Part shown: positions 43,732 through 50,227 of the stretch, one piece after another
How positions within the stretch are numbered: the first letter of the stretch is position 1
Layout: each line of letters begins with the position of its first letter
Source: MGBC114844 sp910585855
GTDB lineage: Bacteria > Bacillota > Clostridia > Lachnospirales > Lachnospiraceae
Direction of reading: 5' to 3'
Length of the DNA stretch: 50,227 nucleotides
Assembly: GCA_965646165.1 (NCBI GenBank)
Contig: CBFFYP010000025.1
Coordinates: 1 to 50,227 of the forward strand
Made by a program: the position numbers and the translations under genes
Notes under the pieces: generated by a model
The model's input: the letters and a program-made list of their open reading frames with translations, nothing else
What the model was told of the DNA's origin: nothing
Databases searched by the model: none

Positions 43732-45063
43732 ATGGATAAAGATATGACAAAAGGTCCGCTGTTTCCTCTGCTGGTTCGTTTTACGATTCCTTTGGTATTG
43801 GGAAATCTGCTTCAGCTTACCTATAATGCAGTGGACAGTATTGTAGTGGGAAGATATGTAGGAAAAATAGCATTGGCAGCGGTAGGAACGAGCAATCCTT
43901 TGATGACATTGGTTATTCTTTTTATACAGGGAATTTGCTTAGGAGCAGGAGTTTTAGTAGGAACAATCTATGGGGCAAAGGACTATAACCGTTTAAAGTG
44001 CCAAATCAGTACGACAATGATAGCAGGGCTGGTTTTTTCGGCAGGAATGACATTGATTAGTATTTTGCTGACACCGTGGCTGTTTGTTTTGCTTCAGACA
44101 GATAAAGCAATTATCCCTGATGCCGTTTTATATCTTAGAATTGTACTTTGTGGATTGGTTTTTAATTTTATTTATAACTTTTTTGCCAGTGTACTGCGGG
44201 CAATGGGGGATAGTCGTTCACCGCTTTATTTTTTGGGAATCAGTGCGATAATTAACATTGTAGGGGATTTGATTTTTGTAGTATGGTTTCGAATGGGAAC
44301 GGCTGGCTGTGCGGTGAGCACGGTAATCAGTGAAGGATTAAGCTGTCTGTTTTGCTGGCAGTATATCAAAAGAAAAGTACCGCTTTTAAATCTTGGGCGG
44401 GATTGGTTTCGGTTTGAACGTTCTCTTTTAAAAGAAACATTAGGATATGGATTTGTCAGTGCAATGCAGCAGTCTACTGTACAGATTGGAAAGATCGGCA
44501 TACAGGCGATTGTAAATACATTAGGGGTAACGGCAACTGCTGCATTTAGTGCGATCAATCGAGTAGATGATTTTGCTTATATTCCAGAACAAAATATTGC
44601 CCATGCAATGACAAGTGTAATGGCGCAGAACCGGGGAGCGGGAAAAATGGATCGGGTAAACCGGGCATTTCGAACCGGAATCGGAATCGAATTGATTTAT
44701 GGAGTATTTGCCGGACTTGTTTTGCTGGGATTTTCCCGACCGATTATGATGCTGTTTACAGAAGATGAAGAAACGATTGTTGCGGGAATGGCGTATTTTC
44801 ATCTAATTGCATGGATGTATCTGCTTCCTGCTTTAACAAATGGAATACAGGGATATTTTCGTGGAGTTGGAGATATGAAAATTACACTTTGGAGCAGTAT
44901 GATTAATTTTTTAGTTCGGGTTGTTTGCTGTGCTGTATTTGTTTTTTTCTGCGATATGGGGATAGAAGCACTGCCGTGGTCTTATCTTTTGGGCTGGGCA
45001 GCAATGCTTTTATACGAACTGCCTTATCTGATTCGGCGGTTTGGGTATAGAAAAAAACTATAA
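43732..45063 (+). CDS. MATE-family efflux transporter
   Basis: 443 residues, twelve predicted membrane segments. LVRFTIPLVLGNLLQLTYNAVDSIVVGRYVG split here as FTIPLVLGNLLQ and VDSIVVGRYVG is the family-typical start; GYFRGVGDM and SVLRAMGDSRSP are the paired loop motifs of the two halves. It differs from the MerR-linked MATE upstream and belongs to a different branch. AAAGGAG precedes the ATG. The cargo is unknown. Confidence 0.92.
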   Translation: MDKDMTKGPLFPLLVRFTIPLVLGNLLQLTYNAVDSIVVGRYVGKIALAAVGTSNPLMTLVILFIQGICLGAGVLVGTIYGAKDYNRLKCQISTTMIAGLVFSAGMTLISILLTPWLFVLLQTDKAIIPDAVLYLRIVLCGLVFNFIYNFFASVLRAMGDSRSPLYFLGISAIINIVGDLIFVVWFRMGTAGCAVSTVISEGLSCLFCWQYIKRKVPLLNLGRDWFRFERSLLKETLGYGFVSAMQQSTVQIGKIGIQAIVNTLGVTATAAFSAINRVDDFAYIPEQNIAHAMTSVMAQNRGAGKMDRVNRAFRTGIGIELIYGVFAGLVLLGFSRPIMMLFTEDEETIVAGMAYFHLIAWMYLLPALTNGIQGYFRGVGDMKITLWSSMINFLVRVVCCAVFVFFCDMGIEALPWSYLLGWAAMLLYELPYLIRRFGYRKKL

Positions 45064-45177
45064 CTGGTTCTTTTTTTTCAATATTGGACAATCTAAAAAA
45101 GATATAGTAAGATTGCAGTATAAATAAAACAGTAAATAACAATAAAAACTAAAAATTATCAGAGGGAGAGAAATATT

Positions 45178-46485
45178 ATGAGCAAAAAAACAAGAGCAGA
45201 GAGAAACTTTCAATTTGAAACACTACAATTACATGCAGGACAGGAAACACCCGATCCGGTAACCGATGCAAGAGCTGTTCCGATTTATCAGACATCCTCT
45301 TATGTATTTCGAAACTGTGATCATGCGGCAGCAAGATTTGGACTGGCAGATGCAGGAAATATCTATGGAAGGCTGACCAATCCAACTGAAGATGTATTTG
45401 AGCAGAGAATGGCGGCACTAGAAGGAGGTGTGGCAGCGTTAGCCGTTGCCTCTGGTGCAGCAGCAATCAGCTATACATTTCAAAATCTGGCAAAAGCAGG
45501 GGATCATATTGTAGCAGCAAAGAATATCTATGGAGGAACTTATAATCTGCTGGCACATACACTTCCTGAGTATGGAATTACTGCTACCTTTGTCAATCCG
45601 TTTCAATTTGATGAGATAGAAGCAGCGATTTTAGAAAATACAAAAGCAATTTTTATTGAAACACTGGGAAATCCTAATTCGGAAGTGGTAGATATAGAAC
45701 AAATTGCAGGGATTGCACATAGGCATCAGATTCCGCTGGTAGTGGACAATACATTTGCAACACCATATTTGGTTCGTCCGATTGAATTTGGAGCAGATAT
45801 TGTCGTTCATTCTGCAACCAAATTTATCGGAGGGCATGGAACAACGATTGGCGGAGTGATAGTAGACAGCGGAAAATTTGATTGGGAGGCTTCAAAGAAA
45901 TTTCCTTCTCTTACTGAACCAAATCCAAGTTATCATGGTATCAGCTTTACAAAAGCGGTGGGAGCAGCGGCTTTTGTAACAAAGATTCGTGCAATTTTGC
46001 TGCGTGATACAGGTGCTACACTTTCTCCATTTCATGCATTTTTCTTTTTGCAGGGACTAGAAACACTGTCACTTCGGGTAGAACGCCATGTAGAAAATGC
46101 TCTGAAAGTAGTAGAATATTTAAACCATCATCCACAGGTAGAAAAAGTACATCATCCTTCTGTAACGGAAGATGAGAAACAAAAGGCACTTTATTGGAAA
46201 TATTTTCCAAACGGCGGCGGATCGATTTTTACTTTTGAAATAAAAGGAGATGCACAAACGGCGAAAGATTTTATTGATAATTTGGAATTGTTTTCCCTGT
46301 TGGCAAATGTGGCAGATGTAAAGTCATTGGTGATTCATCCGGCAACAACAACACATAGTCAATGTACAGAAGAGGAATTGGAAGAGCAGGGGATTCGACC
46401 GAATACGATTCGTTTATCGATTGGAACGGAGAATATATCGGATATTCTTGAAGATTTGGAAGAGGCATTTCAGGCGGTAAAATAG
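45178..46485 (+). CDS. metY: O-acetylhomoserine sulfhydrylase
   Basis: 435 residues, the length of MetY rather than the about 390 of cystathionine gamma-synthase. PLP fold-type I, Cys/Met-metabolism family: SGAAAISYTFQNL, VVDNTFATPYL, and Schiff-base Lys215 in HSATKFIGGHGTTIGG. It makes homocysteine from O-acetylhomoserine and sulfide, the last steps toward methionine. AGAGGGAGAG precedes the ATG. I see no S-box or T-box in the 114-bp upstream region. Confidence 0.93.
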   Translation: MSKKTRAERNFQFETLQLHAGQETPDPVTDARAVPIYQTSSYVFRNCDHAAARFGLADAGNIYGRLTNPTEDVFEQRMAALEGGVAALAVASGAAAISYTFQNLAKAGDHIVAAKNIYGGTYNLLAHTLPEYGITATFVNPFQFDEIEAAILENTKAIFIETLGNPNSEVVDIEQIAGIAHRHQIPLVVDNTFATPYLVRPIEFGADIVVHSATKFIGGHGTTIGGVIVDSGKFDWEASKKFPSLTEPNPSYHGISFTKAVGAAAFVTKIRAILLRDTGATLSPFHAFFFLQGLETLSLRVERHVENALKVVEYLNHHPQVEKVHHPSVTEDEKQKALYWKYFPNGGGSIFTFEIKGDAQTAKDFIDNLELFSLLANVADVKSLVIHPATTTHSQCTEEELEEQGIRPNTIRLSIGTENISDILEDLEEAFQAVK

Positions 46486-46737
46486 TAAAGTTGTTGGCAT
46501 GACGCCGGATTGGGGGAGGGAATTGATATAGCGTGTCAGTTATAGGTACATCAAACAAAATATAGGGCAGGAATACATTATTTGACCTATGAAGGATAAA
46601 CAACTGATTTAGCTTTTGCGGTTATGTTTTATTTTTGTGATTGAATTGGATGAGAAATAACACGATACGATTGGAAAAATATATGGATTTTTTTGATATA
46701 TCCATGTATAATAAAAGAAAATAGATGGAAGCATTTT

Positions 46738-47337
46738 ATGGAAAACAATAAAGAATTAAAACAGTCAAAGAAAAGAACGGAAAAGATTTATATTACGGAT
46801 ATTGCAATACAAAAAGTGCCATATATACGATATAAAAACTTTTCAGAAAAACAGAATATGATTATGCGGCAGTTAGCAAGGGATGTGTTGTCATTATCCA
46901 AAGAATTTAATGATAGTAATGAAGTGGCAATTACTTGTGATATTGGTGCGGATATGCCTTTAGATGAATACGGAATCAGTTATGGAACAGAGCATAGCGT
47001 GCAAATAACATTAGATACTCTGTCAAACCATATACTGACATCGGCAGACAGCGTATCAGTGGTTATCCTGCACAACCATCCCTCATCACAGACATTCTCG
47101 CTTGAGGATATACGCTTTTTCCTTGTTTATTCTACGGTGGCTGTTATTTCCGTGGTGTCAAATCAGGGAACGATTCATTATCTGTATAAAGATAAGCAAT
47201 ATGATTTTCATAAAGCATTTGCTTTGTTTAAGGAATTTGCCGCAAAAGCAACTAAAAATCTTACAGTAAAAGAGCATTATGATTTAGCGCTTTCTTTTTT
47301 GAAACAGTGTGGAGAGGCAGGACTATTTTATGAATGA
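46738..47337 (+). CDS. JAB/RadC-like domain protein
   Basis: 199 residues. A JAB/MPN-type segment ILHNHPSSQTFSLEDIRFF (about 139-157) resembles the RadC HNHPSG.....D metal motif but is one residue shorter between the second His and the Asp. The N-terminal part (KRTEKIYITDIAIQKVP) is unlike RadC and lacks its helix-hairpin-helix. Such proteins are common on mobile elements; the function of the domain is unclear. ATG 46738 is preferred over 46693. Together with the next small gene and the recombinase remnant it seems part of a decayed mobile island. Confidence 0.65.
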   Translation: MENNKELKQSKKRTEKIYITDIAIQKVPYIRYKNFSEKQNMIMRQLARDVLSLSKEFNDSNEVAITCDIGADMPLDEYGISYGTEHSVQITLDTLSNHILTSADSVSVVILHNHPSSQTFSLEDIRFFLVYSTVAVISVVSNQGTIHYLYKDKQYDFHKAFALFKEFAAKATKNLTVKEHYDLALSFLKQCGEAGLFYE

Positions 47338-47350
47338 AAGGGGATTTAAA

Positions 47351-47548
47351 ATGAGAGAAGAAGGCTATCTGAATGATTTATATTATGAAGACAGACCAAT
47401 GCAGCTTGTTGTTCCAGATCCACTTCAAAAGGCAGACGAGCAGGAATTAGAACAAAGCAGGAAGAAAAATCGGGAAATGATAATGGCAATCAGAAAAAGG
47501 CAAAGGGAAATGGCGCTCCACAATGCGCCTGAGTTGCTGGATGATTAG
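47351..47548 (+). CDS. Small charged protein of unknown function
   Basis: 65 residues from ATG 47351, which has AAGGGGA at proper distance; ATG 47330 would overlap the previous stop. Starts MREEGYLNDLYYEDRPM, and the C-terminal half is a basic helix (SRKKNREMIMAIRKRQRE). No family recognised. Probably co-transcribed with the JAB gene. Confidence 0.6.
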   Translation: MREEGYLNDLYYEDRPMQLVVPDPLQKADEQELEQSRKKNREMIMAIRKRQREMALHNAPELLDD

Positions 47549-47594
47549 AGCGTAAAGTGGTGTTGATAATGAATCCGTTTTATTATTGGCAAAA

Positions 47595-47903
47595 GAGGGT
47601 TGCAGGGGCAATTCTTTAAAGAGGAATACCGAACTTGACCAGATGTATATCCGTTTGTATGAAGATTATTTCAGCGGGAAGCTGTCGGAGAAGAAATTCA
47701 CCATGATGTCAGCGCATTACGAGCAGGAACAGGACGCAAACGAGGAAAAGCTGTCGGAACTGGAAAAACAGCATAAAGCGAAATCTGTTGCTGTTACCAA
47801 TGCGGAGCAGTTTATGGAGAGCCTTGTACAGTGCGTAGGTATGAAGATTTTTTCTGAAGGCGCAGCCCTCCCAACTCTCTCCCCCATCCGGCTGGTAGTC
47901 TAA
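47595..47903 (+). pseudogene. Large serine recombinase, internal fragment
   Basis: The frame reads RNTELDQMYIRLYEDYFSGK, then LSEKKFTMMSAHYEQEQ and a coiled coil with AEQFMESLV; this is the helical part of large serine recombinases of conjugative elements (TndX-like), between the zinc region and the C-terminal domain. The catalytic domain before it and the domain after it are missing. The end (ALPTLSPIRLVV) does not fit and marks a junction. Base composition is more G+C-rich than the neighbours, supporting transfer. Confidence 0.7.
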
Positions 47904-47962
47904 GCCGGAATGTTTTAATTGTTGCATACTATATCTGTTAATTTGAATGGAGGTGATGTGAA

Positions 47963-48229
47963 GTGGATAGGTTTAAAGCATTAAGCCGAATATGTATAGT
48001 CCTTGCGATTTTTTTATCGAATATTATGTGTGTTGTTGTTAGTTATGAATATTGTACGCTTGAGTGGTGCGGTAAATACGGATTATGCAGCGCTCCGCCA
48101 AGTGCTGCTTTTTTGTATATTATTCCATTTGCAGCAGGAATTATTTTTTGTATTGTTCTGGCTTGGATATTTTGTAAAAAAATATCTGGAAGAGAAATGG
48201 AAAGCAGAAGGTTTGTTGATCTTAAATAA
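47963..48229 (+). CDS. Small two-segment membrane protein
   Basis: 88 residues from GTG 47963, preceded by a very strong GGAGGTGAT. Two hydrophobic segments (about 9-29 and 47-71) with a short outer loop rich in Cys and Gly (YCTLEWCGKYGLCS) and a basic tail KKISGREMESRR. An overlapping frame at 48003-48239 is a shadow. No family recognised. Confidence 0.6.
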   Translation: MDRFKALSRICIVLAIFLSNIMCVVVSYEYCTLEWCGKYGLCSAPPSAAFLYIIPFAAGIIFCIVLAWIFCKKISGREMESRRFVDLK

Positions 48230-48271
48230 TGTACGATAAAAGTAAATTGTTTTATTTTTTTGGTTGGAATA

Positions 48272-48434
48272 CGTAGCCGGAAGCGGAAAGAAGGTCTGCG
48301 CAGGGTCATCATTTCCCGTCGGCACTTAGGCACAGTACTGCTGTGTTTTCGTGCCTTATGTGTCCGTTATGAAAATAGGAAATGCTAAGCGAAAGCGAGC
48401 CCGGAGCAGACTTTCTTTCCGCTTCCGGCGTCCT
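48272..48434 (+). repeat. Type C fold-back repeat
   Basis: Arms 48276-48300 and about 48405-48429 pair with only wobble differences; the inner hairpin AGGCAC/GTGCCT differs from other copies by paired changes. Lies between convergent genes and ends GGCGTCC. Confidence 0.9.
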
Positions 48435-48467
48435 TTCTGGAATAAATTTTCGTTCAAATTATTCTGA

Positions 48468-49814
48468 TTATACAGAGTTTTTTAGTCGTTTGAGTTCTGC
48501 AGAGAAATTTTGATAGGTATTTTGTGCCTGTTCGAACAGTTGAAGTGCCTGTTCTTTTTGTTTGGATTCGTTTGCATAGAAACAGGCAGTTGCCAGTTCA
48601 TGCAGGCGGCGGTGAAGCAGATCTGCCTGCCGAAAGGAAGCAGCCAGTGATGGCTGTTCGTTTTTTAGTTTTTGTATCCAAATGCCAAATTTGCATTTTT
48701 CCGGCTGGTTTAGATTTTTTAGTTTTAACTCTTCAAAGCCTTCGATCATATTGTAAAGTCTTCCGGTAAAGATAAGGTGATCGGTATTGTAGACATCAAG
48801 CAGTTCGCTTTGAGAGAGGCAGCTTTGGGATTTTATAATTTTAGTACGGATTTTATCAATGGATCGGCTGATCATATACATATCTTTTCCCGGCTGCTTG
48901 CAGTGGGCGCTTAAAAGATCCGAGTCTTTGGCAATCATAATTGCATGTTCTGTAAATGACTTAGTATTGGTGTTTTGTGTATTGATTTGTGAGTATAGAT
49001 TGGAAATTTGATTCATTACATGCTGCATATTTTCTGCCATTTTTTGTACTGCTTGTTCTGTTTCGCTGGCAAAATTGCTGCTGATTTCTAATACTTTTTT
49101 CAAATCGGCAAACTGTTCGACTAACTGTTGGATATCGGCTAAAATATCATGGATAAACTGTTCCATTTGTTTTACGGATTCTTGTGTATCGACAGACAAG
49201 CTGCTGATTTCGCTGGCAACAATAGCAAAGCCTTTTCCGTCTGCAGAGCGGGAGGCTTCTATACGGGCATTTAGTGCAAGAATTTGAGTTCGATCCGCAA
49301 TATTGCTGACAATATTTAAAATATTTTTGATAGCTACGGATTTTTCTGAAAATCCGTTCATTGATTGATCTGCTTGGAGGATAGCCTGATAGCTTTGATT
49401 TACATTAGTAATTGTTTCCTCCATTGCTTTTTTTGAGAGCATAGAAGTTTGGTAAGCGGATTCGACATCTTTATTGATGGTATGTATAATCTGTTCACTT
49501 TCATTAATTGATTCGGATAGGCTTTCTCCGGTATTGGCAACCATATTTAGGTTGTTTTTTTGATGTTCCACAATCTCTAACATAGTTCGGACATGACTGC
49601 AGTTTCCGATGGTATCCATAGAACGGTTCAGTTCCATTGCGGTTTGATTATTGGACTGCAGAAAGGAACGAATCAGGGCATTATAGGATTGTGCCAGTTT
49701 TTTGTCTTTAAATTCTTTTTCGTCGCATAAAGTAAAATTTCCTTCTGTTGCCGACTGCATCAAAAAGAGCAGTTTCTTTTTATCAGATAGTTTGTTCCTT
49801 TTAAAAATGTTCAT
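48468..49814 (-). CDS. Soluble methyl-accepting chemotaxis-type receptor with CZB domain
   Basis: 448 residues without membrane segments. The signalling hairpin tip reads RTQILALNARIEASRSADGKGFAIVASEI split here as ILALNARIEASR and GKGFAIVASEI, about 175-205. The C-terminal chemoreceptor zinc-binding (CZB) domain (about 335-440) has NTDHLIFTGRLY, KCKFGIWIQ and HRRLHELA, giving the His-Cys-His-His zinc set. CZB receptors sense zinc or oxidants such as hypochlorous acid. The N-terminal 30-90 residues are helical. It would signal to CheA or other partners; none is in the window. AAGGTTATC on its strand precedes the start. Confidence 0.92.
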   Translation of the reverse strand: MNIFKRNKLSDKKKLLFLMQSATEGNFTLCDEKEFKDKKLAQSYNALIRSFLQSNNQTAMELNRSMDTIGNCSHVRTMLEIVEHQKNNLNMVANTGESLSESINESEQIIHTINKDVESAYQTSMLSKKAMEETITNVNQSYQAILQADQSMNGFSEKSVAIKNILNIVSNIADRTQILALNARIEASRSADGKGFAIVASEISSLSVDTQESVKQMEQFIHDILADIQQLVEQFADLKKVLEISSNFASETEQAVQKMAENMQHVMNQISNLYSQINTQNTNTKSFTEHAIMIAKDSDLLSAHCKQPGKDMYMISRSIDKIRTKIIKSQSCLSQSELLDVYNTDHLIFTGRLYNMIEGFEELKLKNLNQPEKCKFGIWIQKLKNEQPSLAASFRQADLLHRRLHELATACFYANESKQKEQALQLFEQAQNTYQNFSAELKRLKNSV

Positions 49815-49941
49815 AGTAGATAACCTTCTTTTTATATAATATAGAAAATAAACAAGTTTATTATATAAATTATAACCGAAAAGGAAGGATACAGCAACTG
49901 TTAATTTTTATGTCCTTTAATTAGGTTTTTAGGGATAGGAT

Positions 49942-50227
49942 GCTTTCACCGGACGCCAGAGGCGGTTTGCTCCTGTCCTTTGCCTGCTCCGCTCCAAACG
50001 GTAAGAAAGTCTAGGGCTTCTGATTTCAGTTCATTCAGTCGGACGAACCGGGGCGCAATTCGCCCTCACTACAGGCGAAACGTAATTGGTGTAAGAAAGG
50101 ATATTACCAGCCATAAAATATCCTCTTCTCGATCCTTCGGGCTAAGCACGCCCCTTTTTTTGCATACCCTGCATAGAAGCAGGATATGCAAAAAATTCTA
50201 GGTGTTCCCACAGAAGCCCAAGACTTT
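49942..50227 (-). repeat. Type A fold-back repeat (cut by window edge)
   Basis: Inverted: GCTTTCACCGGACGCCAGAG, box GGGGCGCAATTCGCCC near 50049, CACGCCCC hairpin near 50149. Nearly the reverse complement of the start of the window. Confidence 0.92.

Noticed and set aside
45064..45177. SAM or T-box riboswitch before metY
   Set aside because: The 114-bp region is too short and shows no S-box or T-box conserved elements.
48003..48239. Alternative frame overlapping the small membrane protein
   Set aside because: The GTG at 47963 has the strong ribosome binding site; the alternative has none.
1..50227. CRISPR array suggested by many repeats
   Set aside because: The repeats are long, kilobases apart, in both orientations and without regular spacers; no cas genes are present.

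Overview
The window looks like chromosome from a low-G+C, Gram-positive Clostridia bacterium, most likely a gut Lachnospiraceae member. The evidence is strong AGGAGG-type ribosome binding sites, A/T-rich codon use, and characteristic proteins: PD-(D/E)XK 'Rpn-like' transposase-family nuclease, secreted pectate lyase with cell-wall-binding repeats, MATE pumps, ABC-F protein and iron alcohol dehydrogenase. This is inference from gene content; there is no rRNA or tRNA gene to anchor it.

Layout. 0.4-1.9 kb: fused double C26 glutamine-hydrolase-like protein. 2.5-4.8 kb: decayed gene, then a lipoprotein with an internal duplication. 4.9-5.9 kb: AraC-type regulator translationally coupled to an extra ClpP. 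6.3-7.3 kb: Rpn-like nuclease. 7.5-13.7 kb: a LacI-controlled sugar locus (HAD phosphatase, EIIBCA sugar PTS, amylosucrase-like GH13, LacI regulator) with four matching operators. 13.9-19.3 kb: small helical protein and a 1576-residue PL9-type pectate lyase. 19.9-22.5 kb: truncated metallopeptidase, then an XRE/ImmA-IrrE/PIN operon. 22.7-25.5 kb: IS607-type recombinase without TnpB, then ABC-F. 25.9-28.2 kb: duplicated HTH-TPR regulator with a 50-residue secreted peptide gene facing it. 29.0-31.7 kb: TetM-like GTPase fused to a NYN (Rae1/YacP-like) RNase domain. 32.5-34.3 kb: SGNH esterase with SLH-like repeats. 35.4-46.5 kb: aminotransferase, a MerR-controlled serine hydrolase and MATE pump, iron alcohol dehydrogenase, ZIP transporter, second MATE pump, O-acetylhomoserine sulfhydrylase. 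46.7-48.2 kb: remnants of a mobile island. 48.5-49.8 kb: soluble chemoreceptor with a CZB domain.

The most striking feature is a set of long fold-back repeats between genes. Types A and B (about 340-420 bp each, often as a B-linker-A composite of about 750-810 bp) and type C (about 150-165 bp) each have long self-complementary outer arms around a conserved core. Arms differ between copies or families while pairing is kept, and the ends share short sequences (AGC at one side, GCGTCC at the other). At least ten A/B cores, five C copies and several deletion derivatives occur in 50 kb. No transposase is visible inside them.

Regulatory logic is readable in several places: LacI operators just downstream of two promoters, two MerR-type promoters with 19-bp spacers controlling a shared two-gene regulon, and a 16-bp motif placed exactly 19 bp upstream of two unrelated promoters.
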